Shown in pieces: positions 21,982 to 34,000 of a DNA stretch of 64,000 bases; position 1 is the first letter of the stretch; each line of letters starts with the position of its first letter. The position numbers were made by a program, and so were the translations under genes. Below the pieces are notes generated by a model. The model saw only the letters and a program-made list of their open reading frames with translations. It was not told where the DNA came from and did no database searches. Source of the stretch: Agriotes lineatus (Eukaryota; Arthropoda; Insecta; Coleoptera; Elateridae); contig CALNHX010003000.1 in assembly GCA_940337035.1 (NCBI GenBank), forward strand, positions 97,630 through 161,629. The letters run 5' to 3'.

Positions 21982-23611
21982 TTTTTTTTTTAAGATAAAT
22001 TAGTCCATACTGTCAACACTGAAGACATCGAACGCTTCCTAGATATTCCATGTCAGATGTCTCCACCCATCCAACCTTTTTCTCCAACTGAAGTTAGAAA
22101 AGGTATTAACTCACTAAATAATCACAAAGCACCTGGATATGATCTGATAACTGCTCAAATTCTAAAACATCTCCCCAAAAAAGGGATTGTTCTTTTGACA
22201 ACTATCTTTAACCGGATACTTAGCCTAACATACTTTCCCATCCAGTGGAAGTATGCCCAGGTCCAAATGATACCAAAGCCAGGTAAACCAACACACTTAT
22301 GCACATCGTATAGACCGATCAGCCTGTTACCCCTCCCAGGGAAACTATTTGAGAAACTCCTCCTCAGAAAGCTACAAAGCGAACTTGACATGAACACATT
22401 GATACCAAACCACCAATTTGGATTTAGGAAATCCCACTCAACAGTTCATCAAGCCCACAGAATTGTCAACACGATAGCTAAAAGTCTCGAAGAAAAACAG
22501 TTTTGCACTGCTGCCTTCCTTGATATCTCGCAGGCTTTTGACAAGGTGTGGCATGTTGGACTACTGTATAAAATAAAGCACCGATTGCCTAGTACATATT
22601 ATCTACTTATTAAATCATATCTTACCGATCGCTATTACACGGTCAAACACAACAATCAACACTCTTCCTATCATCTAATAAAAGCAGGGGTACCACAGGG
22701 CAGCGTCCTTGGTCCCTTCCTATATCTCTTATATACGTCCGATATCCCTGAAACCGAGAATACCTTAATCGCCACATACGCCGATGACACCGCGATCCTC
22801 TCCACTCACAACGATGCGATTCAAGCCTCAACTCATTTACAAACACACCTGAATAGTCTCAGCGACTGGACTGACCTATGGAGAGTTAAGATAAATGATA
22901 CAAAATCTCATCAAGTAACGTTTACAACACGACGAACCATATGTCCTCCCGTAACTTTCAAGGGCTCCCTCCTGCCGGTTAAAACAAAAATAAAATATGT
23001 CGGACTTCACCTAGACAGGCAACTTACCTGGTCTCCACACCTCAAAGCTAAACGAAAGCAGATCGACATAAAATTTAAGCAAATGTACTGGCTCCTCGGT
23101 CCCAAATCTAAACTCACAATTGAAAATAAAGTCCTACTCTACAAGACTATTCTTATGCCGATATGGAAATACGGAATCCAACTCTGGGGATGCGCTAAGA
23201 AAACTAACCTGAATATTATTCAACGAGCGCAAAGTAAAATCTTACGAGCACTTGTTAACGCACCTTGGTTTATAAGTAACCGAACTATTCATGAGGATCT
23301 CAATATTCCGTTTGTGACGGATGTAATTGCACACTCAGCATCGACTTACTTTGCAAGACTACCTGGCCACGAAAACACCCTCATTCTCCAACTCACGGAT
23401 CCTCTCCCGACCCGAAGACTCAATAAACAATGGCCACTGGACCTGAGATGAAGTCTTCCACGCGCGTCAAGACAACGCAGTAAACTCTAAGGGCATTATC
23501 GCTGGATGATGAAACCCTTCCACGCCAAAACATGCAACATATTTACTTAATACTCTTGTATATTATTGTGGAGTAGATTGTAAATTAGCAGATTTGTCAA
23601 TAAAAAAAAAA
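21982..23611 (+). mobile_element. 5'-truncated Jockey-clade element with exact 14-bp target duplication
   Basis: AAAATATTAGTCCA occurs at 21968-21981 and at 23612-23625, directly bracketing the element. The 3' end has AATAAA overlapping a poly(A) tract at about 23602-23611. The 5' junction carries a T-rich filler, then a second ATTAGTCCAT, suggesting microhomology-mediated 5' end joining during integration. Confidence 0.9.
22057..23451 (+). pseudogene. Jockey-type reverse transcriptase, N-terminally truncated but otherwise open
   Basis: This is the RT domain of a non-LTR element. Visible blocks: FSPTEVRKGINSLNNHKAPG (8-27), SYRPISLLP (84-92), FGFRKSHSTVHQ (121-132), AAFLDISQAFDKVW (152-165), AGVPQGSVLGP (210-220), the catalytic YADD (241-244), and a C-terminal MPIWKYGIQLWG segment typical of Jockey. 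The frame stays open upstream of the methionine to about 22010, so the true start was lost by truncation. The endonuclease and ORF1 are missing. It is a different subfamily from the copy at 7634-9103. A strong frame without internal stops suggests a fairly recent insertion. Confidence 0.9.
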
Positions 23612-23909
23612 AAAATATTAGTCCAGACCAAATCTGTTTCATAAAATGAATAACTATTTAATAAAGTTTTTCCTTTTTCAAATTTATTTTATGTAACAAA
23701 GTTTAATTAACCGTTGGCATGATAAAACCAGCATAGTTACAATATTACATGACCACAGATGTAGTAGTTTCTTTGTAATTTTTAACATTGCCTTTTCCCT
23801 ATGTACGACATTTTCGTTTACACCCTGTATACACAACACAAAATATTAATTAAGTAGTTATACAATAATAATTTCATGACTTGAATAAAACCTTTAAACA
23901 AATTACTAA

Positions 23910-24230
23910 ATTAAACTAAATGCCACATCGTTCGTAGCAGAAATATACTCCAATACGGAAATTCTAAAATACGCAAGAATCCCCGATCACATTAATAAAT
24001 TCATTGATTACACTATAGACGATATTAGAGGATTTTGTACACTCAAAGAAAACTTATGTTTGTATGGGTACCATCAGAAATTGGATATAAAAGAAAATGA
24101 AGTAGGCGACCATGTACTTAAAAGTACCATCTTACAAATTGACACTGTTGAAGAAATATCATTCATAGGGGTTAACCTGCAAAACTATCAAAAACATCTT
24201 CTGTGGAAGGTGGAACAGGAAGAAGAGTGA
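23910..24230 (+). other. Unassigned 107-codon open frame without a start codon
   Basis: The frame opens after a stop at 23907 and ends at TGA 24228-24230. It has no methionine. The predicted peptide contains ATSFVAEIYSNTEILKYAR and ends in an acidic LLWKVEQEEE. The composition looks protein-like and I do not recognise the family. It could be a terminal exon (an AG lies at about 23956) or an old transposon fragment. Downstream to about 25640 I see no further gene. Confidence 0.3.
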
Positions 24231-25639
24231 AATGTAAACAATAATAACCATTTACGAATATTACGAATCAATTTTCTTCTTAGCAGCAACGGATACGATT
24301 CGAAATAAATCTCTTTGCACACAAGCACGCAACTGTAATTGAAACGGAAATTATTTACGGCCAGCAAAATCCAGTAATTTATTACGCCTTACACCCTAGG
24401 CTAGGAGAAGTGCGGAAAACCTGGATAGGGCGATACCACAATGGGCGGCATAAATTTGGGCAAGGACTTCTTCCTGATTAGCATACAAACGCCCACCATG
24501 AAGAATGCAGCTTACGCAGAATGGAGACGTAAACAAATCGAAGGCCAAAAGGCCAAGGCCATGGGCCTGAATGTGTGGACTCCTCGTTTACCGGATGTAT
24601 AACAGTCTCATGTGACCTGGAGTGACCTTATGAAAATGCGAAGAGCTCCGGGCAGTCCCACCTAGCGTATGGTCAAGAATTGGACACATGACACATGTTC
24701 GCCGAAGATCCTGCAATTTGGCATGCAGGACTAAAGACGCTGCATTTTTCCGGGTGATAGCCATCTCCCAAGCCTAATTGGTCCAAGGACCTAATTAAGA
24801 CAGTTAATAACAGGGCCTTGCCCATTATCCCTGTTCACGATCTCCGAAAGAGCTGTCGGAGTGGGATGTTAACCATTTTGAGATAAGCAGATCTGTTGAC
24901 AAAGCTGCCATAGTGATCATGGATTGCTCCTGACCGTTAGTAGGTTGCCACCTACATAGAAAATTCCTGCTCTGTTGCGAATGGAAATGAGCTTGGCATT
25001 AGCATGGAACACGTATTTTTTTTTAAATTACCTACTCTTTAAATCTTGCCTCGAGTGCAGCCGATAGCTTCATAATGTGACGCAACAGTGTTTACTACGA
25101 GGTAGAAATGGGAGGACGACATCATTATTTTATCATAAAACCTTTATGCATTTGGGCAGTTACAACGCCGTAATTAATAAAATATAGGTATTATAAACGT
25201 TCCAGTAAGTCGTAAAGCAGAAATTGATACCATACCATTCAAGGCTATAAGTAAATATACTGAATAATGATAGTCCTCCACTTGCTCGATCGGAAATTAG
25301 CTGATCATTGAACATATGAATGGCATACTTGATATAGGTATGTAATTATTATTTCGATTACTTAGGTATCATTTTGCATACAATCGCACTCCATTTGATA
25401 TTTTTTGATATGCCAAAATCAAGTTTCTTAATAATAGTCTTTCAATTATTGCAGTTTAGGAGGTAATTCAGAGAAGGTTGGGTGGTTCAGGTCGTTAGGG
25501 TTGGAATAAGATGTGTGAACAAGAAGACCAGGCACAAACCTCTTGTAATAGCAATTGCAGTCTACGCTAACTCCCACATCAAAATTAACACAGCAGATGT
25601 AAAATACTGTTTGAAATTTAATAATAAAACGATAAAAGT
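24231..25639. other. No recognised feature; a GC-richer patch at about 24400-24980
   Basis: A stretch of about 550 bp is visibly richer in G and C than its surroundings, but no long frame, TIR or tRNA-like motif was found. It may be an unrecognised repeat. Confidence 0.35.
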
Positions 25640-25850
25640 TCAGGGTCATTTCAATTCCCCCAACTGGGGGTGGGCTGCTGTAGGGACCTTGCGTGCCTCT
25701 TCAACCAAGAACGGGAATTATAGGATGGGTGAGAGAAAGGAGGGGGGAATGGAAAAGAGGTCAGGAAAGGTGGAGAAGTACTGTCCGGCATCCGCCTCAG
25801 AGAAGGTACTCTGTTCACTCAGAAAAAATTTCCTGATACACCACGCTTTA
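25640..25850 (-). mobile_element. SINE copy 2, 5'-truncated, reverse orientation
   Basis: This is the body of the SINE at 9526 in reverse complement: CAACTGGGGGTGGGCTGC, GGTGAGAGAAAGGAGGG and GAGAAGGTACTCTGTT are all shared. The tRNA-like head is missing. Both copies end at the same GAAAT(A/G)ACCC point, which marks the 3' end of the family. Confidence 0.82.
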
Positions 25851-25994
25851 AAAACGTTTATTGTTTGAGGAGCTTTGGGAAAATATATTCGGCTTCTTAT
25901 AAGAACGCTCTTCATTAATTTAAGATTGAAATTTCTTTGAGGTAGAAGTTTTTACATTTAACTAGCTCAACTGTTACAACTGGTTTTTGATTAT

Positions 25995-26475
25995 CTTCAT
26001 CTAGGCAGGGTGGTGCGCCCACTTTTCGAGTAACTTTTCAGTGTCCCATCTGCACCACCCATCCTAAACAAATTTTTTAGTCTCTTTTTATTGATTATTT
26101 GGATCAGTTTTTATATTAAAATCATGATTTTGTTTATCAGATATAAAGCCAAAATCAAACCATAGCGACTACATGGACACATTTAAAGGGTCGGCTAACT
26201 AAACAGTGAAGGTGGCTTGTGCTTCAACTGTAAGCCTTTCGTCTAAGCAGGGTGGTGCATTCACTTTTCGAATCATTTTTCAGTGTCCCATCTGCACCAC
26301 CCATCCTAGGCAAATTCTTTAGTTTCTTTTTATAAATTATTTGGATTAGTTCATGTATTAAACTGGCGGTTTTGTTTATCAATTTTAAAGCCAAAATAAC
26401 AGCATCGTGACGACAAGAGCACATTTGAGGGGCCGGCTAGTTAAACAATGAAGACGGCGTGCGGTTCTTTACAAA
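25995..26475. repeat. Tandem duplication (242 bp x 2), each unit carrying a conserved hairpin
   Basis: Each unit starts near CTA(G/A)GCAGGGTGGTGC (26001 and 26243). About 35 nt later both have GTGTCCCATCTGCACCACCC, so GGGTGGTGC can pair with GCACCACCC. The rest of the two units differs at many places, yet both stem arms are unchanged. No protein is predicted. Confidence 0.65.
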
Positions 26476-28429
26476 CGATTAAGTTGATTAATAGATACAA
26501 AATGAGCGCAAATGAGTCTTTAAAATAAATGTGCTCAGATAGAAACGAGCATTCATAAACTCAAAGCTTAACAAAATCGCCATAACCTGAAATGCAATAA
26601 ATATCATAAACATGTCCTAACTCAGTTTGCAGTAATGAAAACACACATAATCATTGTTAAATGTATAATAGTCAATAATATGATAATAATTAGATAAAGC
26701 AGCAAGTATGCCGGTTGCGTCCAATAAACATAAGTTCTAAAAATATAGCAGTCAAAAGTTTAAATACAATAATAATTACGTTCAATAGACAAACTCGGTT
26801 AATAAAGCTTACAGATTGAATATAATTAAATAGAGCAACTTAAGTTCCGATGATGTCGTAAGGAAAATCTCATCGGAGGTGCTGTAGCAATCACACAAGT
26901 GCATTTAGGCAGAATTTACCATTGATTAGCAATAGGCTATAAATTGCGCTTTCCCATTGGTTGTTGTTAATCGCAGGTAGGGTTTGTTTACCCATTGTTA
27001 ATCGCGGGTAGATTATTTTGTCTTCAACATCGTTTTTTGCTAATAAGTGATATGATTTTTCTTGCTTTTGCTAATCAGCGGTGTGTTTTGTCTACACTTA
27101 ACTTGCCATTTAAACTTGGGTAATAATTAAAATTTGGATTAAAAAAGTAGGAGATTAGGTACACGATTGGTGATCCAGAAAATTCAACTAAAAATGATAT
27201 ACTTACAGAACAAAGGCTTTATTCGTGAAACATACTTTACAATCGCTTACCTAACAATTAGTGTGATTTCGCATTGCCTCCAGTTGCCTCTTGCTACTAG
27301 TTTATACGTACGACAGCTTTGAAAACCATCATACCATGTCCTTGAAAATATTGTATTCACAACTCTCGTTTGGTGTTATTACTATTTTCTACGTGCTACT
27401 TATTTAATTTTGTTGTCATTAATAGTAAGAGTAGCATCAAAGAAACTCGTTTTTATGGAAATTATTTTATTTTAGTAGTATCTATGTTAAAATACCAACT
27501 TTTCTGTAATAGAATTAATATGATAGACTTCGATATTTACAAATGCCATTGAATTGTCAACACATTTTTAATTAATTGTGAACATAAAAATGCAATACAT
27601 AGTTACCCTTAACGAGATTTTTAAACGAGCCGATGTAAATCACTAATTAAATGGCGATTTATATTCAATGTCGTTTAAATTTTTTTTTTAGTTTTAACTA
27701 TAAATCTGATGTAATAGGTTTTTCAATAAAAGCAGTGGTTTAGATAAATACTGATGTTTTAGAATTTGCAAATAGTGCTACCTACATGCTTAATTCTGTT
27801 TTTAATATACTTTTTTTTTGTAATTTAACATTTTAAGTAGCTAAGTAGTTTCTGCCGCATACATGTTTAATTAGATTGCTCTATATTTAAAATCGATAAA
27901 CTTATATCTTACCCTATTTAAAATTGTATAAAGGGATAAAAGTTGTTGAAAACTCGCACATTATCAACATACTTTGAAAAACATAAAATACGTAGCAACA
28001 CGATTTTACAAAAAAAATTGTTTACGATTGCTTGAACAAATTTAATGCATTTTTTAAACTGCAAACGCATTCGAGAATTTTATACATTTTTAACAGAAAT
28101 AGTAAATATGGAATTGAGAATGTAACATGGTCTTTCCAAAACAATTTAGTGTTATTAATATTTATCGTGCAATTTTTTTAAATATTTATATCTAAGCGCC
28201 TATGATCTTTTGTACATTTTAAATTCATTAGGCTGTTTCAAACATGCCAAATATTTTGTTCGCATAGTATGCGACAATATAGTAAATCTATAAGTATAAC
28301 GAAAAGTAAAACGTTTTTATGAAAAGTTTTGTAAAGAGAAACGAAAATGTTTAGCTTTTACTGCTGTTCCTAAATATTTGAATTATCATCGAAGAATTTA
28401 GGCAATTAAATGATTTAAGTCTGGCCTTT
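26476..28429. other. AT-rich stretch, no gene seen
   Basis: Nearly 2 kb of AT-rich sequence. The 60-codon frame at 27370-27552 is not recognised and has no context. Two similar GATTTTTT/CGGGTAG segments around 26940-27010 contain repeated AATCGC(A/G)GGTAG motifs. Confidence 0.4.
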
Positions 28430-28858
28430 TTAAAATTTTAGTTATCTATGTAAATAAAAACCAATTGCCGCATGTATGTTACATCATCACTGGAGAACGG
28501 CTCGACCGATTTGGCTCATTTTTTTTTGTTGTGTTTGTAATTGTCAGCGCAAAGTTTTTATAAAAGAAAATTTTGGGAAAAGCCATCCTAAGAGTCGGAA
28601 AATTCGAAAAATCAAAGAGATGATTTTGTATGGTATTTTTGTAAGGAATTTCGTATGTTTTCGTTTCTGAATGGCTTTTCGAAGAGAAAAATAAGAAAAT
28701 CGGAGTGGAAAACTCGGAAAATTCTGAGAATTAGGAAAAAATCTATTTTTTTTCAAGATGGAAAAACCGGAATAGAACAATGGAAAAGTCATGTTTCAAA
28801 ACATACATGCATATGAATAGGTTTACGTACTAATACTATGCCAGGGCAACGCCGGGTA
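28430..28858 (+). repeat. Interspersed repeat of the 'GAACGGCTCGACCGATTT' type
   Basis: It contains GGAGAACGGCTCGACCGATTTGG at about 28492-28514 and ends near CCAGGGCAACGCCGGGTAG. This combination is what many insect interspersed repeats show, with an inner 'gaccgattt' segment and a terminal GC-rich CGGGT block. No intact coding frame. Class unresolved. Confidence 0.45.
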
Positions 28859-29002
28859 GGTTACAGCTATGATGTATACAAGGAATAAGGATTGATATTT
28901 CGAAATTCAACTCATAAAGGAGTAAAATGAGAGTTCGAATTTTGCATGGAAAAATAATATTAAATAGACATTTCGACTTGAAACTTCGTAGAAGTACTCC
29001 TC

Positions 29003-29235
29003 TGTTGTGTGAAAGTTTGAGATTTTAATATTTGCATCTTTAGAATGTAAAAATTTTGAAATATCACGCAACTGATTTGCAACACCTACGAAATTCTTTG
29101 CATTATCTGAAGTTATGGGATGGGGCTTGCCCCTACGTCCTATAAATCGCCTAAGTACGGCAATAAATCCATCCGTAGTTACATCTGTCACAAGTTCCAA
29201 ATGGACAGCCTTTGTAACTAAACATATGAATATAC
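29003..29235 (-). pseudogene. BEL/Pao integrase catalytic core, downstream half
   Basis: The minus-strand frame contains FICLVTKAVHLELVTD, GRRGKPHPITSDNAKNF and VGVANQLRDISKFL. These match the integrase core of BEL/Pao LTR retrotransposons, and the TSDNAKNF aspartate fits the second catalytic acidic residue. No LTRs or gag are present, and the fragment joins the ACTAGCT repeat at about 29003. The upstream half lies at 30640-30830, beyond the 1.4-kb insert. It cannot act alone. Confidence 0.8.
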
Positions 29236-30632
29236 TGTAGTGATAGCTCAAATAATATTCTTATAAATTGATTTATTTAATTGAAACTCTACAATTCTAT
29301 TTTAATAATCATGCCGATATCGCTTTGAGACTCTTATCAGGGGTAGTTCATTAATCTAGTTGTTTCTTAGTTGCTATTTTATTTTTGATTATGAATTTAA
29401 ATTGATTAATGACATGCTGTCACCTTTTAATTCAAACAGTGCTCCACGACACTTTCAATCAAATATGACAAATAGAAATCCTTTCCAACTCTTGGTGACT
29501 CAATATTATATGATAAGTATTTAATTATAGTTCAATATACTTCTCTAATTGTCTTTTATTTTAGATTGCTTTAATATAACTAATTATAAACCCACCTAGA
29601 TTCTTTTCACTCTTAACAACTTCAAATCACCTTAAGACGATACTCTTCTTTACATCCCCTACTTGGACTCCCACACAGTTCAGCCACGACGTACTGTCCA
29701 TGAACAACCAGCCACCAACTCACAAAACCTTAAGATGCTTGTAGAAATGGTTCCTTTCCTACACCTATGCCTCTGTCACTCCTGCAGCTTCCCTTTTCCA
29801 ACGTCTTCACGGTAAGTATGCTTCCACATATGAATGTAAATTAATCTTCTCCTCCCTTAGCTCCTACTCCATCCATTTACGCCGTCAGCAGCGAACAGAA
29901 TCTCCGACATCCAGTAGTTTCTCCGTCAATGTCTGTCAATTGGTCCTTACGTTCTCAGTAATCCCACAAGGACTTCAGCAAAAAGTGACCCTCCAGTTAA
30001 CGTAACTTCTTATAAATTGTAGTATTAAAATTAACTCAATTACATCCAATTCTTTTATTCTTGCTTCTTAGTCTTGTTAGTATCTAGTTAAACCATATTC
30101 CAACTTCTCTTGAGTAACTATTATATTCTTCTTTTAACATTTCATTTGCTTTCACTTCGTATCTTTAAGTATAACCCTTTTATCTAGTCGAAATACATTT
30201 TAAATAAACTGGGTTAAATTTCTATTTTATTTTCACCAAAAATACCAAATTACATGTTGTTTTCAAATCTGTGATTTTTTTAATAATCAACAAAATTTTA
30301 TTTCTATGCTAAGTTACAATTATTTCTGCCATCTATAACTTTAGCTTATCTGAATGCTACCTACTTTGTTATTTTCTTTTAATAGAGCTTATATTTGTCA
30401 CATGCTACATGAGCTTGTATTTATCTTAGTCTTTATAAAACCATCTAAGAATACTCAAAAACTATACCTTTCATCTTAGTTTGCATCTTATTTAAATTCT
30501 ATTAATGACTTTCAATTAAACAGGCAATTCTTTTATAAATTTTCGCAACTTGATTATATTGATCTAACGACTTTATTTAAATTATTCTTTAACATTGACT
30601 TACATAAATATCACCCTTTATGTGCCATTGCA
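29234..30632 (-). mobile_element. Solo-LTR-like insertion of 1.4 kb inside the BEL/Pao integrase
   Basis: AATAT flanks it exactly at 29229-29233 and 30632-30636, and the integrase frame resumes across it. Within one or two bases the ends can also be read TG...CA. Motif order matches the block at 15201-18385, so I treat both as one LTR family. No coding frame, TIR or poly(A) end is visible, which fits a solo LTR. Confidence 0.55.
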
Positions 30633-30639
30633 ATATAAA

Positions 30640-30830
30640 TATATGACTTTATCATCTTAGGCTTACTTGTTTTCCTATTCTTAATTTGAATAGGTCCTGC
30701 GTAATCAACGCCAACATTATAAAAAACCACTATATTCGGCTGCAAACTTTTTGAAGGCAAATCACCCATTAAAGAGTTGTAACTTTTGGGGTTTGCATTG
30801 AAACATGTTACAGCGTTAACATTAATTAAC
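30640..30830 (-). pseudogene. BEL/Pao integrase, upstream half
   Basis: The minus-strand frame includes NANPKSYNSLMGDLPSKSLQ, then FYNVGVDYAGPIQIK and MIKSYIYI. These correspond to the BEL/Pao CFRxxP...LMGDLP...NVGVDYAGP region, with the first catalytic aspartate in GVDYAGP. The frame runs into the ACTAGCT repeat on one side and the 1.4-kb insert on the other. Confidence 0.75.
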
Positions 30831-31013
30831 AAAATCAATATGGGTGTCGTTATTGAGGTTTTTTGGGACGTTGATTGCGAAAATGGCACTTATTTTTAAG
30901 TCCAAGACGGTGGACATGACATAAAATTAAAACTCTATAGTTGTGAAACGGGGTTTCAGAGACAAATTATTTATGAGCAGAACAACGTTTGTCGGGTCAG
31001 CTAGTATTTGAAT

Positions 31014-34000
31014 AATTTTTTTATTGATTGGTGTATTGAAGAACCAAACAGGGTGCCTTCCTTATTTATTTTGTAGGAAGCTTCAATAACTAAACCTTTT
31101 ACGTTGTTATTTCATATTAACATTATTTTCAATGTTGTATTTTTTTATAATTAATTGTAAGATATACTGCATAATTTATTTCCAACCTCCAATTTGTAAA
31201 TCTCCTAATAATTGAAGAATGAGGAGCGTGCATTATATTTGTCCCAAAATCTAAATTGTTCAAGCTGCTCCATATGTGCATGAAAACGAATGCAATCAAA
31301 ATTAAGTTTGTGTACTTCTTCGTGGAAACCGATGCAACTTTTTCTTCTTCTTCTTCAACCTTTAATTTCTGCTATCATAAAATACTCTCAATATTATTTA
31401 CATATTTTACGATGATTTTGTATAAAATAAACCCCAAAAAGGACCTGCCCAATATGCACGCCAAAATCTATATTATAAATGATTAGCTTGTAACGTTTCG
31501 CTCGAGATTAAGCGCTACCAAATTTAATTCAAAATTAAAAGCGCTTAACATTCGCATTTTTTGCAACAATCGACGTTACAACAATCGAAATTCTCAATGC
31601 GCTCGAACTTGCAGGATCACAGCGATGCGCTAGCTGATCTTAAACGCGTTTGCCACGCACCCCTCCTCCTGTTTACGATGTCCGACGAGCCGAGGGCAGC
31701 GTTTAAAACCGAATTCGTTCAGCGTACTCAAAGAGATTATTACCAGAAACTAGGCCGGCCTTCAACCGACTTCTGCGGCGTCCGCCGAGGAAGTCTCCGG
31801 GCCTCCGAAACCAGAAACAGCCCAGAAGTTCGAGTTCAATATTGAATTAGGTACCTGATCGCATTCCAATAAACGTATTTTTGGAATATCGGACTGTGTT
31901 TATTTGATCTATCGTATTCCCGTGCAAACCCGAATCCGCAGTGTAGCTCAGTACAGCTCTGGAGTAATCGGACTGGACTGCCCGTGCTGTTTTATATTTC
32001 GCGAGGTTTGCTCTAATCGTTTGCGTGCGAATTAATCTTATATATCTGGGTTATCGGAATAATTTTGGTTCGCACCGTAGACGATTCTGGCAATCCCGCG
32101 AAATTAATAATTTGCAATTGGCACACGGCTGGAAGATCGGCGTGTGCCAGCTGAAATTATTTCACGGTAACAAAGCCAGCCTAAAAATCTAACATCTACG
32201 AATGTTGAAATGCCATTAATTCAAAATCTTGCAAAGTATTAAAGCTCCTGCCAGAATATAGTCAAATTTGCACGTACATCCGAATGCATTGGAGTAAACT
32301 TCGCTTGAGTTGTAGATTTGCAAGCTACAAAACCAGTCTCGTATTTCATGAGGAAATAGTCAAACATTGTAAAAAACCGATACTCACCCCGTAGTAAAAT
32401 ATTTTGTCCCTGTGTGAAGACAACCTTCGCACGCGCCGAAGTGTAGATAACACTGGATGGAATTTGACCTGTGGTAAAAGGCCAAGTGCTTACCCGAGCT
32501 ATCATAAAGACGCACACGTGTATAGATGTTCACATAAATTAAATAGCTCATAGCTTCAATCAAGTTACTTTATAATTGAAATAAATTAGAATCTCCCTTA
32601 TATTTACACCGGCATTAACTGTCACTTATATTGTATTTAACTGGTTTTGGTATTACAGTTCTGCCAACATAAACGCAAAGGCACTATGATGTCCAGCAAC
32701 CGAACGTTGGGAACATGACTGCCATACACCGATGCAAGATAGGCAGCCTACCCATCCAGGGAGCAGCCGCAGGATTGAAACAAAAATACAATATAACTTG
32801 TACATAATTTAACAAACAATTTATTTTAAGTTATTGCATGTATATGGTAGGGAATAAATGTATCTTTTACTAAGTACAGTTCTTTAAATTAGTCAAAGTG
32901 TAAGCAATCCGACTCTTGGCCCAAACAGAAGCTGCCATTCATAAAGGGCACAATTATAATGCTACAGATTTACTTGTCCAATTAAATACAAACCAGAAAT
33001 CATTGTAAAGCCCCAGGTAGCATTATAAGCTTACGAACAGTAGTCGGAATAGGGCTGCGGGTAAAAAATAATAAAGTAATTTACTTGAAACGCTGAATAA
33101 AATACCCCTAGCTACTAAAGTCAAAACCCAAACATTTCCAAATTAGATACCGGAAAATACCTATTTTCTGAATTACAGATCTAAGAATTACCAAAAGCTA
33201 TTTAAGCAACCCAATATTCATAACGTTGTTGAAAGTTGCTGAAACTTCTGTAAAAATGGATAAAAATCGGATATGAAATAATATTTTAGTACCGGAACAT
33301 ATTGACCAGGAATATTGAGAAACTAAAGAAATTTTATCTTGATTTTCCGTCAGCTATGGATATAGTTACAAACTCTTAGTAACGAACTGTTGGTAATGCA
33401 TTTCCTCAAAATTACTATTTAATTACTTGGACAGTTGACCGAGAAATCTTTTAGATATAAGAAACAATCATAATGACAATAATCGACTTAAAATAGAGTT
33501 TCCGTCTGGGCAACCAAAAAATAATATTATTAGCAATAATAATAATATTGTTTATTCCCATAGCAATATTTAGAAATTTACATAGATAAGATACACCATT
33601 AATTATACGCACTGAACATGTTTAGGAAAACTGAATAGTTGAACATTACCAAAAGCATTTCCTAAACAACTATTATCATTATCATATTTTGAAAAACTGA
33701 AATCACTGTCAAGTGCAATTAATACAAAGCCTTTTTACCACATTCGCTTAAGAAACTGGGATATTTACGATAGTGTTCGCCTTTGTTATTATAACAAAGC
33801 AAAATTAACTATGTAAATCATTCGATATTTACTTAATCTTGCTCTTCCAGCCTATGAAATTTAGCAAATTAATTTCTAAGGAAATGATAGATTCCTACAG
33901 ATTTTTTCATATTGTGATGGCTTTCCGTTGCTAGCAAACGATTTAGACATGTTTTAGCACATTTTATGACTGTGCATTAAAACTGATCCTCAGCACATTT

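Larger units (their letters stand above)
21800..23827. mobile_element. TA-flanked element with long TIRs, split by a Jockey insertion
   Basis: The left end CAAGGTGTAAACTGAAAT... and the right end in reverse complement (CAGGGTGTAAACGAAAAT...) stay alike for about 50 bp, including GTCGTACATAGGGAAAAGG. TA flanks both ends (21798-21799, 23828-23829). Removing the Jockey copy and one 14-bp duplication leaves about 384 bp, a MITE size. It must predate the retrotransposon. Confidence 0.85.
28859..31013 (-). mobile_element. Nest: ACTAGCT repeat split by a BEL/Pao fragment, itself split by an LTR-like insert
   Basis: The sequences at about 28880-29000 and 30836-31013 are minus-strand versions of the 3' and 5' parts of the repeat at 12733-13862. 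They share TCGAAATGTCTATTTAATAT and CCGTCTTGGACTTAAAAATA, and the 5' end reads ACTAGCTGACCCG on the minus strand. Between them lie two halves of a BEL/Pao integrase, and between those a 1.4-kb insert. Confidence 0.7.

Noticed and set aside
25995..26475. CRISPR-like array
   Set aside because: Only two long units exist and there are no short regular repeats with unique spacers. The context is clearly eukaryotic.
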